Translations under genes and position numbers: made by a program
Source: Dehalococcoidia bacterium
Lineage (GTDB): Bacteria; Chloroflexota; Dehalococcoidia; GIF9; AB-539-J10
Assembly (NCBI GenBank): GCA_030605665.1
Contig: JAUWHW010000062.1
Location: 1 to 17,028 of the forward strand
Direction of reading: 5' to 3'
Length of the DNA stretch: 17,028 nucleotides
Notes under the pieces: generated by a model
What the model saw: the letters and a program-made list of their open reading frames with translations, nothing else
The model's database searches: none
What the model was told of the DNA's origin: nothing
Shown: piece after piece, positions 1 through 7,109 of the stretch
How positions within the stretch are numbered: the stretch's first letter is position 1
Layout: each line of letters begins with the position of its first letter

Positions 1-119
1 CAGGCTCCGCGAAGAATCTCATACCGCTCAGGACAGGCTCCGCGAAGAATCTCATACCGCTCAGGACAGGCTCCGCGAAGAATCTCATACCGCTCAGGAC
101 AGGCTCCGCGAAGAATCTC
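1..119. repeat. 33-bp direct tandem repeat, three full units plus 20 bp, entering from the left edge
   Basis: A 33-bp unit starts at 1, 34 and 67, and the first 20 bases recur at 100-119. The copies are identical. The unit contains the core CGCTCAGGACAGGCTCCGCG followed by AAGAATCTC. This is the same module seen singly at about 7568-7600 and 10248-10284, where it reads CAAGCTCCGCAAAGAATC. The array continues beyond the window, so the copy number is unknown. There are no unique spacers, so it is a satellite-like expansion of an interspersed repeat and not a CRISPR. Confidence 0.95.
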
Positions 120-137
120 CTTTTTGCTCTTACTGTA

Positions 138-172
138 GAGATTCTTCGGTCGCTTTGCTCCCTCAGAATGAC
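138..172. repeat. Closing arm of the interspersed repeat family
   Basis: The segment reads GAGATTCTTCGGTCG, then GCTCCCTCAGAATGAC. It is the reverse-complement-like partner of the CATTCTGAG...GAAGAATC arm and closely matches 9697-9727. It lies just 3' of the GIY-YIG gene and could form a hairpin with the tandem units to its left. No independent function is visible. Confidence 0.75.
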
Positions 173-187
173 ATTTAGTTTATATCC

Positions 188-472
188 CTAAAACCCCCCT
201 TCGCTCAAATCCGCCCATTTTGGATTCATCGCTTCAATTAAAGCAATTTTCTTCCTTCGCAGCCATCCCTTAATTTGCTTTTCCCTCTCGATTGCGCTCA
301 GCACATCATTCGTCATCTCGTAATAGACAAGTTTGGTAATATTGTATTTCTTGGTAAACCCTTCAATTAGCTTGTTCTTGTGTTCATAAACACGCCGCTC
401 CAGATTGTCAGTCACACCGATGTATAAGGTTTTTGATTTGTTAGTCATTATGTAAATATAATACTGTTTCAT
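188..472 (-). CDS. Small GIY-YIG domain protein (predicted nuclease, UPF0213/COG2827 type)
   Basis: This is a 94-residue protein consisting of a single GIY-YIG fold. The GIY-like strand is YYIYIM (residues 4-9) and the YIG strand is LYIGVT (16-21). Conserved residues follow: N23, R26-R27, E30-H31, an acidic stretch AIEREKQIKGW (60-70) likely carrying the catalytic Glu, and N83-P84. These residues are expected to bind one metal ion and cleave DNA; the cellular role of this stand-alone family is poorly defined. The frame stays open upstream to 637, but that extension reads through the repeat at 510-622, so I start at ATG 472, directly before the first domain strand. No clear ribosome binding site is visible. 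Genes of this type are common in repeat-rich, mobile neighbourhoods. Confidence 0.85.
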   Translation of the reverse strand: MKQYYIYIMTNKSKTLYIGVTDNLERRVYEHKNKLIEGFTKKYNITKLVYYEMTNDVLSAIEREKQIKGWLRRKKIALIEAMNPKWADLSEGGF

Positions 473-509
473 GTTCAGATATGAAAAAGAGAGCATCTGT
501 TTCCATTTT

Positions 510-622
510 GTCATTCTGAGCCCTCCACTCCCTGTCATTCTGAGCGTAGCGAAGAATCCCTTGCGTTGCTCGGGACGGCGTCTAAGAGATTCTTCATTCC
601 GCTCCGCTCCATTCAAAATGAC
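510..622. repeat. Interspersed imperfect inverted repeat (CATTCTGAG...GAAGAATC family)
   Basis: It starts with a short GTCATTCTGAGCCC module, then GTCATTCTGAGCGTAGCGAA and GAATC, and ends with GAGATTCTTC...CCATTCAAAATGAC. The ends are roughly inverted and could fold into a long hairpin. It fills the gap between the divergently oriented GIY-YIG and methyltransferase genes. Frames through it yield the low-complexity peptides (VILSVAKNP and the like) typical of spurious translations of this family. Confidence 0.85.
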
Positions 623-692
623 AAGAGGAAAAAGCATGTCCTTTGCTATGCTCAGGTGACAAAATAAACAACTCCGGTCATGAGCATTTCAC

Positions 693-698
693 TATAAT
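693..698 (+). promoter_or_regulatory. Possible -10 box of the methyltransferase gene
   Basis: A perfect TATAAT lies directly upstream of the first in-frame ATG (699). No recognisable -35 box or TGn extension lies at the right distance, so the call is weak. If real, transcription would start near 705, inside the longest reading frame, which favours translation from the ATG at 726. Confidence 0.3.
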
Positions 699-725
699 AT
701 GCTACAGTTTAGCAGAGCTTATTCT

Positions 726-1376
726 ATGTCCACAAATAGAGAGGTCTTCAACCAGATAGCTGAAAGCTGGTACCGAGTAAGGCATTGGCCTTTACTAAGA
801 CAAGAGTTGGAGGAGCTGGCTCAAAGGTGGCAGGGTGGAAGATTGCTTAACGTTGGCTGTGGTCATGGTCCTGACTTTTTGCCTTTCACACAAGGATTTG
901 AACTCTGGGGGATAGATTTCTCCTCACAGATGCTCGAGCAAGCACGGAGATATTCCGCCAAATTCAATTTTTATATCAACCTGGTAGCTGCTGACATGCT
1001 CTCGCTACCCTTCTCTAACCATACCTTTGACTGGGCAATTGCAGTGGCCGCTTATCACCATATCAAGGGCCAAAACGAGAGGGGAGGGGCATTTTGTGAA
1101 TTAAAACGGGTGCTAAAGCCAGGAGGCGAGGCTTTTTTAACCGTATGGAACCGAGGACAACCAAGGTTTCGGGTAAAGTCCCCGGAGCAAGAAATCCCCT
1201 GGAGGCTGAGAGGTAAAACAGTTTATCGTTATTATCACCTCTATTCCTATAGCGAGCTTAAAAGACTACTCACCAAAGTTGGCTTTGAAATCCTTAGTAT
1301 GACACCGGAGAAATCCTACCACTTCCCCATAAAGAACTTCTCTCGTAATATATGTGCTCTAGTAAAGAAATCCTAA
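726..1376 (+). CDS. Class I SAM-dependent methyltransferase, Trm9/ALKBH8-like
   Basis: A 216-residue methyltransferase when started at ATG 726; the frame also allows ATG 699, nine residues longer. I prefer 726 because the TATAAT at 693-698 would place 699 upstream of the transcript start. Motif I is LLNVGCGHGPDF (residues 40-51), the acidic residue binding the SAM ribose is in WGIDFS (D64), AADMLSLPF holds D90, and LKPGG is at 130-134. Two stretches resemble the tRNA wobble-uridine methyltransferases Trm9/ALKBH8 rather than generic Methyltransf_11 proteins: the N-terminal VFNQIAESWYRVRHWP and the later VYRYYHLYSYSEL. A tRNA substrate is therefore an inference, and a small-molecule methyltransferase remains possible. 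The last codons and stop (K-K-S-stop) fall inside the 11-bp terminal repeat of the neighbouring IVP cassette, so the native C-terminus may have been altered. Confidence 0.85.
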   Translation: MSTNREVFNQIAESWYRVRHWPLLRQELEELAQRWQGGRLLNVGCGHGPDFLPFTQGFELWGIDFSSQMLEQARRYSAKFNFYINLVAADMLSLPFSNHTFDWAIAVAAYHHIKGQNERGGAFCELKRVLKPGGEAFLTVWNRGQPRFRVKSPEQEIPWRLRGKTVYRYYHLYSYSELKRLLTKVGFEILSMTPEKSYHFPIKNFSRNICALVKKS

Positions 1377-1882
1377 GCACTAAATCCTAAACAGTATCAA
1401 TAAATATCAAAAATCAAAGATAAAAAATCAAGGTGACAAATTAAAATGCAAAGATGTTTCATTTTCTTCCTTTCAGAGTTAGTATGCTGGTGGCGAGTAT
1501 ATTAGCAATTTCTGTGGTTTCTTTTAGAAGTTTATTAACGGTGTCTTTGTCACCTCTGCCGGAATCTCTGAGCAGCCCTAACCAAAACTTGCATTCATTT
1601 GCCGACTTCAGCGCATAAGTGAAGAAATTGGTATAATCTTTCCTTGAAGAGGCTGCCTGAGCCTCAATCACATTAGCGCCAATACTAGTAGTGCTTCGTA
1701 AAAGCTGGTCATTAATGATCCTCGAGGTTTGCTCCACTGACAGCTTATCCACAAATCCGATTACATCCAGTGCAAATTTATAGACACGCCCCTTGAATTC
1801 ATTCTTAAATTTTGCTTTGTCATTTTGCATTTTTACTTTTACATTTTTATTTCATTTTGGTCATTTGATATTTAGGATTTCT
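1366..1882. mobile_element. Candidate IVP cassette with 11-bp terminal inverted repeats
   Basis: AGAAATCCTAA at 1366-1376 recurs exactly inverted at 1872-1882. Inside each end is an A-rich leader pointing inward, made of degenerate CCTAA/AAATC words, and between them lies one four-helix-bundle gene. The left leader ends in AAAATGCAAAGATG (1443-1456), which looks like the start of another IVP-type gene on the plus strand (compare AAAATGCAAAACGAC at the second copy), but no such gene follows. The unit exactly fills the space between the convergent methyltransferase and GGDEF/HD-GYP genes. Intervening sequences in 23S rRNA genes encode this protein family and have self-complementary ends. Mobility itself is inferred; no target duplication or transposase is seen. 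Confidence 0.45.
1459..1830 (-). CDS. Four-helix-bundle protein, 23S rRNA intervening-sequence (IVP) family
   Basis: A 123-residue protein with the hallmark regions of the IVP family (TIGR02436 type). A second helix carries QLLRSTTSIGANVIEAQA (42-59), followed by RKDYTNFFTYAL, ANECKFWLGLLRDSG (77-91), and a C-terminal helix ELANIL-like at 107-114. Members are encoded inside 23S rRNA intervening sequences in some bacteria and as free genes in many others. A related protein (Avd) is the accessory factor of diversity-generating retroelements. No rRNA, reverse transcriptase or template/variable repeat is present here, so those contexts do not apply. The start is ATG 1830, conserved with the second copy at 16708 (both begin MQND). 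Over the first 90 residues the two copies differ at about 20 positions. The molecular role is unknown; nucleic acid binding is plausible. Confidence 0.85.
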   Translation of the reverse strand: MQNDKAKFKNEFKGRVYKFALDVIGFVDKLSVEQTSRIINDQLLRSTTSIGANVIEAQAASSRKDYTNFFTYALKSANECKFWLGLLRDSGRGDKDTVNKLLKETTEIANILATSILTLKGRK

Positions 1883-1889
1883 AACTGAG

Positions 1890-4800
1890 TTACAAATTTG
1901 GTTGCTTATTGGGTGGGTCTTGTTCCACCTTCACTTTCCCAGGAAGGCCGGCCTCGACAATACCAATGAAAACCTCCGCCAACTCGGGGTCAAACTGCTT
2001 ACCAGCGCCTTGTCTAAGCCGTTTCACTATCTTATCATTGCTGAAGGCATCACGATAAGGGCGAGCAGAAGTCATAGCAGCATAGGCATCAGCTATAGCC
2101 AGAATGCGAGCATCCAGGGGGATATTATCGCCTTTCAGTCTCTCAGGATAGCCAGTGCCATCCCACCGCTCATGATGATATAAGACGCCATTTACACAGG
2201 GAATTAAACCAGGCACATTCCTGACAATATTCGCTCCCAATCTAGGATGGGACTTGACTGCTTTCCATTCCTCCTCATTAAGCTTCTCTTCTTTGCTAAG
2301 TATCTTATCAGAAATACCAATCTTACCAATATCATGGAGTAAAGCAGCAGTGCTTATCCTAGACACCTCTTCAGGTAATAGGCCAATGGCCTCGGCCAGA
2401 GCCACAGCATAGGTGTTAACTTTCCTGGAATGGCCATAGGTATAGTGGTCTTTAGCATCCACTGCCGCGACTAAGGCGTAAACAGTGCTTAAGCTGCCTC
2501 CTCTGGCGTTAGTCCCTGTCTCCGTTGCTGGCTCAGACAAGATTTTAGAGGAAAGATAAATTCGATTACCCCCGGTGCGCTTAGCATAATAAAGAGCAGT
2601 ATCAGCCATGGTAATAAGCTCACCGGGTATTGTTCCGTCGGAAGGATAGCTAACTAAACCTCCACTACAGGTCACTGCAATTTCCTTGGCTTCCATTTCA
2701 GCAGCAATATCCCCCCGAACTCGTTCAGCTACCACATAAGCATCATCTACGATTGTCTGGGGCAAAATGACAACGAATTCATCACCGCCATACCTGAAAG
2801 CCTGGTCAGCGCTCCTGATAGAGCGATTGACGATTCTACCTATTTGGTTTAGAAGCCGGTCGCCAGAGGGATGTCCAAACATATCGTTGTATGTCTTAAA
2901 AGAGTCAAGGTCAAGCATGAGCAGGGAGAATACATCCTCATAACGAGAATGTCGCGCAATTTCCTCTTTAAGCCGCTCCTCAAAATGGCGACGGTTAAAT
3001 AGGCCGGTGAGTTCGTCAATGCGAGCTCTTTGCTCAGCCCTAGCATAAAGCTGCGAGTTTTCAATAGGCATGGCAATTTGTAAAGCCAAATGCTCCAGAG
3101 TTCGTATTTGCCTGGAACTATAGGCATGGGGACGGCAGCTAGCTACAATCAAATTGCCAATAACCTCATCCCTCGCAACTAATGGCAGATGAACTATAGA
3201 GCGAATTCCTTCCTTAACATAATGCTCGGCAGTCCAAAATCTCCTATGCTGTTCCAGATTAGCTTGATACAAGTTTTTCTTGTGCTCAGCTACCCATTGA
3301 GTAGCTGTCCCTTTAAGCGGTATCCTTTCTCCCACCTTACGCACTGACCTCACCTGGCTAGATAGAGCCAAAATGTGAATCTGCTCTGCTTCAATTAAAG
3401 CAATCGTGGCATAGTCAGCATCAACTACCTTCTTTAACTCCTGGGTAAAACTTTCAAATATCGCATCAATATTCACACTGGAGGTTACGATTGCACTTAA
3501 ACGGTTGATAAGGGCTAATTCTTTGCCCTGCTCCTCCAATTGCTCGTGGAGATATTCCTTTTCCATACTCATTGCCACATGGTTGGCAACAGATTCCATT
3601 AAATCAATATCCTCAACGGTGTAAAGCTTGCTATCCCGCCTATTATTCACCGCCAAAATAGCAATAAGCCTATCACTGTGCATTAAAGGAAGGAGCATTT
3701 CTACTTTTGCCGATTGGAGGTCTTCTTTTTCCTCCTGCCATAAACCTTGAAATTCAGGAAGGACCTCGAGTTCGTTCCTGGATAGCCTCCGAGACTCCCG
3801 CTCCAGCCAAGTCACGATGGGACTATCGTGTCTCAATCTCATCTCTGACATAGGATTATCTCCCACAGGTGGATAATTAAATCTGGCAGAAAAATCTCCG
3901 CTTTCAACCCGGGGTAAAAGCAAACAGGCTCTGCAACAATCAATAGATTGTGAAAGCAAGGACACAAGTTGATTGCCAAACTGCTCCAGGGTAGGGGCAT
4001 CGTATACTTTGTTGGTAAAGTCAGATAACTTGCGCCGGGGCCAAATCCTTTCGCCATAAAAGACTTGCTCCACTCTTTCAACAATTATGCTACGCGCTTG
4101 AACTCCAAAAACGACAAATATAGCCAGTGTAGCTAATAAGGCTGTAAGGACAGGAGTAAAGCTTGATTCGAAATAGAATACCTTTTGGAACAGAAACCAC
4201 CACGACAAACAAATAGATATGAAGAGAATGCCATATATAGTGGAAATCAACCCACGACGGAAAAGCACCCTGAAATCCAGCAAGCGATGTGCCGCAACAG
4301 CATAGGTTAAGATACAGGCGTTGACTAAATTGCCAACATGGCCAAAGGGAAATCCCCCTCCGAAAGGAGCAAACGCGATGACGATACTGACAATCATTAC
4401 ACCGATACCTATTAATATATAGATTACCTGGTTACGTAGTATGGGGTCAGCTAAAATCCTGCGCTTACGCACCAAGTAATATACGTCTCTGCAAATCAGA
4501 GTGATGAGAAGGAAACCTATAACAGTAAGCCAAATACCATAGTGGACGTAGATGCCGCTGGCAGTAATATCAATACCCCTTGGAATATAGCCCAGCACTG
4601 CTAATACAATGGTGCTTGCTGGCAAGGCATAAGCGAATGGTATCTTAAATCCTTGAGGCCTATAAAAGAGGTGCAAAAAATAGTGAAATTGAACTCCTGA
4701 CCATATACCAATGCAGTTAACAACCTTAACTAGAAGGAGCTTATCCTGCATGAAGAAATCGCCGCGGAAGAAAATGTCACTTAAACTATAGAGGGCTGCA

Positions 4801-4922
4801 GAAATCAGGTATAGGAGGAAAAACTTTTGCTTTCTGTCCCAGGGTCGGTTAGCCAGCAAAATGACAAATAACGGGATAAAAGCGATGGTATTAATTAAAG
4901 GGATCCAAGCATGAGTATTCAT
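1890..4922 (-). CDS. Membrane-anchored cyclic-di-GMP protein: 7TM-GAF-GAF-GGDEF-HD-GYP
   Basis: A 1010-residue sensor protein from ATG 4922. A TTG four codons upstream (4934) is in frame but overlaps the predicted -10 box. Counting from that TTG, several hydrophobic segments at about 11-280 resemble the 7TM region of histidine kinases. GAF-like domains lie at about 315-456 and 486-625, GGDEF at about 633-795 and HD-GYP at about 812-995. The diguanylate cyclase looks active: GGDEF (716-720) is canonical, and the RSAD inhibitory I-site (707-710) is five residues upstream. The phosphodiesterase also looks active: LLHDIGKIG has H867/D868, and HHERWDGTGYP is at 920-930. One protein could therefore both make and degrade c-di-GMP, with GAF or membrane signals setting the balance. 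No dedicated effector is nearby. It is transcribed alone from its own promoter and ends 8 nt before the IVP cassette. Confidence 0.93.
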   Translation of the reverse strand: MNTHAWIPLINTIAFIPLFVILLANRPWDRKQKFFLLYLISAALYSLSDIFFRGDFFMQDKLLLVKVVNCIGIWSGVQFHYFLHLFYRPQGFKIPFAYALPASTIVLAVLGYIPRGIDITASGIYVHYGIWLTVIGFLLITLICRDVYYLVRKRRILADPILRNQVIYILIGIGVMIVSIVIAFAPFGGGFPFGHVGNLVNACILTYAVAAHRLLDFRVLFRRGLISTIYGILFISICLSWWFLFQKVFYFESSFTPVLTALLATLAIFVVFGVQARSIIVERVEQVFYGERIWPRRKLSDFTNKVYDAPTLEQFGNQLVSLLSQSIDCCRACLLLPRVESGDFSARFNYPPVGDNPMSEMRLRHDSPIVTWLERESRRLSRNELEVLPEFQGLWQEEKEDLQSAKVEMLLPLMHSDRLIAILAVNNRRDSKLYTVEDIDLMESVANHVAMSMEKEYLHEQLEEQGKELALINRLSAIVTSSVNIDAIFESFTQELKKVVDADYATIALIEAEQIHILALSSQVRSVRKVGERIPLKGTATQWVAEHKKNLYQANLEQHRRFWTAEHYVKEGIRSIVHLPLVARDEVIGNLIVASCRPHAYSSRQIRTLEHLALQIAMPIENSQLYARAEQRARIDELTGLFNRRHFEERLKEEIARHSRYEDVFSLLMLDLDSFKTYNDMFGHPSGDRLLNQIGRIVNRSIRSADQAFRYGGDEFVVILPQTIVDDAYVVAERVRGDIAAEMEAKEIAVTCSGGLVSYPSDGTIPGELITMADTALYYAKRTGGNRIYLSSKILSEPATETGTNARGGSLSTVYALVAAVDAKDHYTYGHSRKVNTYAVALAEAIGLLPEEVSRISTAALLHDIGKIGISDKILSKEEKLNEEEWKAVKSHPRLGANIVRNVPGLIPCVNGVLYHHERWDGTGYPERLKGDNIPLDARILAIADAYAAMTSARPYRDAFSNDKIVKRLRQGAGKQFDPELAEVFIGIVEAGLPGKVKVEQDPPNKQPNL

Positions 4923-4933
4923 AATGTAAGGCA

Positions 4934-4962
4934 ATTATTGACGTAAATGCGAAAACTGTCAA
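4934..4962 (-). promoter_or_regulatory. Sigma-70-type promoter of the GGDEF/HD-GYP gene
   Basis: On the minus strand TTGACA (4962-4957) is followed by a 17-bp spacer and AATAAT (4939-4934). Transcription would start near 4927, about five bases before ATG 4922. The absence of a Shine-Dalgarno sequence fits a nearly leaderless message. Confidence 0.6.
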
Positions 4963-5092
4963 GAAGGACTAAGGTAAGCCCAGAAAAGTGGGAGGGCGGG
5001 CAAAATAACTGCCAACCCTTAGTATGAAGATAACCTGCTTTGGTTACATTTTCTTGTCACTGCGACATTTCTATGTTATTGCTACACTTCCA

Positions 5093-5159
5093 TGTCATTG
5101 CGAGCGAAGCGTGGCAATCCCCTGAGATTGCTTCGTTGCTAACGCTCCTCGCAATGACA
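5093..5159. repeat. 67-bp interspersed inverted repeat, TGTCATTGCGAG type
   Basis: TGTCATTGCGAG (5093-5104) is exactly inverted at 5148-5159 as CTCGCAATGACA, with a partly self-complementary middle (GCGAAGCG...GCTTCG). It belongs to a different family from the CATTCTGAG repeats and lies between the 3' end of GH3 copy 1 and the promoter of the cyclic-di-GMP gene. It has no coding content. Confidence 0.85.
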
Positions 5160-5187
5160 AAAAGGGGCGAGGCTAAAGCCTGGCCCT
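5159..5187 (-). terminator. Likely rho-independent terminator of the GH3 cassette
   Basis: Read on the minus strand, a stem built from GGGCCAGGC, a TTTA loop and GCCTCGCCC (one internal mismatch) is followed by CTTTTTG. It lies 22 bp past the stop codon of GH3 copy 1. The hairpin belongs to the AGGCTAAAGCCT repeat family, apparently co-opted as the terminator. Confidence 0.6.
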
Positions 5188-5208
5188 ACGATTGTTTTAT
5201 TGCTATGC

Positions 5209-6885
5209 CTAAACTGACCGAGCTGCCGCTCGCTCAGCTTCAGTTACCGGCACAGCCTCCACCTCAACCCTGGGAGCTCCAAGCAAGGAAAGCACCTTGT
5301 TTGAAGGATTCATATGTGGTGGCTTCAAATGACCTAAATCAGCGCCTTCGGCCTGCCGCTGAGCCATATAACTGGAAAAGGCGCCCTGGGGCAATAAAGT
5401 AACCTGCACGGGTTTTAAGCCAAGTACACTTTCCGGGTCACCATAAGCACTATAAATATTGTAGTGATATACGCTGTCTAATTTTATAAGCTCGTCATAT
5501 ACTACTGCTGCTATACCTTGCTCGCTGGCGATATAGTTTTGCTTAAGCTCCAAATAGAGATGCAATATTGGTTTATCCTCCACCATCTCTTTGCGAGCTG
5601 TCCAATCGACATAGGGAATGCTGGTATTTTCAATTGCCTGCCAGATTAGCTTCTCCGTCAGGTGGCCAAAACCAGTAATATCAATAAGTTCATCGGCTCG
5701 CCTCTCAAATACCATTTGGGGAATACCAATATTCAGCTTTTCATTTCGCAGTGAAGTTATCCTTACCATATCGCCAACTCTATATCTAACCAAGGCACCA
5801 CCGTGAAGATTGGTGAAGACTATCTCATAATTCTCACCCGCTTTTACTTCGTCCAGCAAAAGGGTTTTTGGCTGATATGAGTGGTCTAATTGCCATTTGA
5901 ACCACTCCCTCTCAGGAATAAACTCAAAGAAGTCTAGATTGGGCACAAAGGTCATACCCTCGTAATCCCAGGTCTGGGTGGCATAAATGCCACCTTCTGT
6001 GCCACTATAAAGTTCCAGAGGATATCTCCCCCACAGTTCCTTCACTCTTTTCTTAAAAATGGTGCTGTCTGTGCCACCACCCCCAATCCCTTTAATTGAC
6101 CACAGGTCTTTAGGCAACATAGGACGACGAGCTAATTTGCTTTTGACCAGTCCCTTGGTTACGCGGAACAGTGCCGAAGGATGAGATAGCAGAGGGCGAA
6201 TGTTTGGCTTTCCCGACTGTCGTTTGAACTGCTCTCCTACAGCCACCAGGACAGAGGGCAAACCACCAAAGGCATCGAGCCCTTGATATAAAGCTTCCTC
6301 AAAGCCAGCCTTTATTTTCTCTTGAAAAGACATTCCCTCGACGTTAGAGGGCAACATATCATAGCCAAGCGCCCGCTGTATTAAGCCACAGAGAAGCCCT
6401 GAGCCATACTCTGCAGGCCCTATTGTATATATCGTCTTTTGATGTTCCTTAACCTGAGAAACATCACCTCGACCACTGCACGCGGTAAAAATGGCTATGC
6501 CACCAGCCACCTTCTCATATTCTGAAAGAAAATCCTCCGACATAGGCACCCACTTAACATCATACTCACCAGTCTTGCCCGAAGTCCTCACCCACCTGGC
6601 AACCCTGGCTGGCAAGACATCCTCCCTTTTCTGCGCAAGGTCAAGGAGATAATCACCGTAGGTAGTTAGTGGCACCTGCTCCCGGAATTCCTCCACTGTG
6701 GTGGGCATTGCACCACGCATCACTTTCCTGCCCAGTTCGCAATTCTTCAATAGCTCAATTTGCTCCAGCAGCAACCGTTTCTGGATAGCCATAAACTGCT
6801 CCAAACTGAGGTCAATAAAGCCACAGCACATCTGCCATAGCTCTTCTTTCCTGCTCTGCCGCAATAAATCAATTGGCCTTGCCAT
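5209..6885 (-). CDS. GH3-family acyl-adenylating enzyme, copy 1
   Basis: A 558-residue protein of the GH3 family (ANL adenylating superfamily; acyl acid plus ATP to acyl-adenylate, then usually transfer to an amine). The phosphate-binding loop is TSGKTGE (101-107), with Lys where Thr/Ser is usual. YSGTEGG (293-299) matches the adenine/acyl core motif and RYRVGD (367-372) the YRxGD motif. RRADELIDITGFG (395-407) is the hinge to the mobile C-terminal lid, and GAFSSY...LKPPH (501-524) resembles the GH3 C-terminal end. Plant members conjugate jasmonate, auxin or benzoates to amino acids; bacterial substrates are mostly unknown and none is evident here. The start at 6885 has a good GAGGTG ribosome site. 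It follows its small RHH partner by 273 bp and is paralogous, without gaps, to copy 2 at 7950-9620. The pair differs mainly at residues 120-190. Confidence 0.9.
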   Translation of the reverse strand: MARPIDLLRQSRKEELWQMCCGFIDLSLEQFMAIQKRLLLEQIELLKNCELGRKVMRGAMPTTVEEFREQVPLTTYGDYLLDLAQKREDVLPARVARWVRTSGKTGEYDVKWVPMSEDFLSEYEKVAGGIAIFTACSGRGDVSQVKEHQKTIYTIGPAEYGSGLLCGLIQRALGYDMLPSNVEGMSFQEKIKAGFEEALYQGLDAFGGLPSVLVAVGEQFKRQSGKPNIRPLLSHPSALFRVTKGLVKSKLARRPMLPKDLWSIKGIGGGGTDSTIFKKRVKELWGRYPLELYSGTEGGIYATQTWDYEGMTFVPNLDFFEFIPEREWFKWQLDHSYQPKTLLLDEVKAGENYEIVFTNLHGGALVRYRVGDMVRITSLRNEKLNIGIPQMVFERRADELIDITGFGHLTEKLIWQAIENTSIPYVDWTARKEMVEDKPILHLYLELKQNYIASEQGIAAVVYDELIKLDSVYHYNIYSAYGDPESVLGLKPVQVTLLPQGAFSSYMAQRQAEGADLGHLKPPHMNPSNKVLSLLGAPRVEVEAVPVTEAERAAARSV

Positions 6886-6952
6886 AGCTACACCTCTAAC
6901 TAAATTTGAGGCTATTCATTTCATTCCTCTAGGATGCATCTATTTTACTAAT

Positions 6953-7013
6953 GTAGTGCGACCCTTTAGGGTCGTGCATCACCACCGGGCACGAGGCTAA
7001 AGCCTCGCACTAC
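6953..7013. repeat. 61-bp MITE-like element with 9-bp terminal inverted repeats
   Basis: GTAGTGCGA (6953-6961) is exactly inverted as TCGCACTAC (7005-7013). Inside are two hairpins, CGACCC-TTTA-GGGTCG (6959-6974) and CGAGGCT-AA-AGCCTCG. An outer pair TTGAGGCT (6906-6913) / AGCCTCAA (7024-7031) nests around it. It sits in the untranslated leader between RHH copy 1 and GH3 copy 1. The second cassette lacks it and carries a CATTCTGAG-family repeat in the same gap, so the insertions came after the duplication. Confidence 0.8.
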
Positions 7014-7079
7014 GTTTTTGAACAGCCTCAATTACTAGCCAGAAGAAACTATGACAGGGCTAGGGTGAGTTGGGAAGTG

Positions 7080-7109
7080 ATTATGTTCTAGAAGATAGTT
7101 CTATTTGAA
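7080..7109 (-). promoter_or_regulatory. Predicted promoter/operator of GH3 copy 1
   Basis: On the minus strand TTCAAA (7109-7104), an 18-bp spacer and CATAAT (7085-7080) form a plausible promoter. Two direct TAGAAC hexamers, 13 bp apart, lie in the spacer region. The whole arrangement is conserved at 9787-9816 in the second cassette, within a noncoding block of about 120 bp that is roughly 90% alike by eye. Confidence 0.35.

Noticed and set aside
1..119. CRISPR-like array
   Set aside because: The units are directly contiguous with no unique spacers and no cas genes are present; it is a tandem satellite.
473..637. N-terminal extension of the GIY-YIG protein
   Set aside because: The extra residues come from translating the 510-622 repeat; the domain begins right at ATG 472.
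471..659. Short plus-strand reading frame
   Set aside because: It runs through the interspersed repeat and has the typical spurious peptide VILSVAKNP; no ribosome site or family.
1459..1830. Diversity-generating retroelement (Avd-like protein)
   Set aside because: No reverse transcriptase, template repeat or variable repeat is found; the protein fits the free IVP family.
1459..1830. Intervening sequence within a 23S rRNA gene
   Set aside because: The flanks are protein-coding genes; no rRNA-like sequence surrounds either IVP copy.
5040..5402. 120-codon plus-strand frame
   Set aside because: It combines the TGTCATTGCGAG repeat with antisense of the GH3 3' end and has no recognisable domain.
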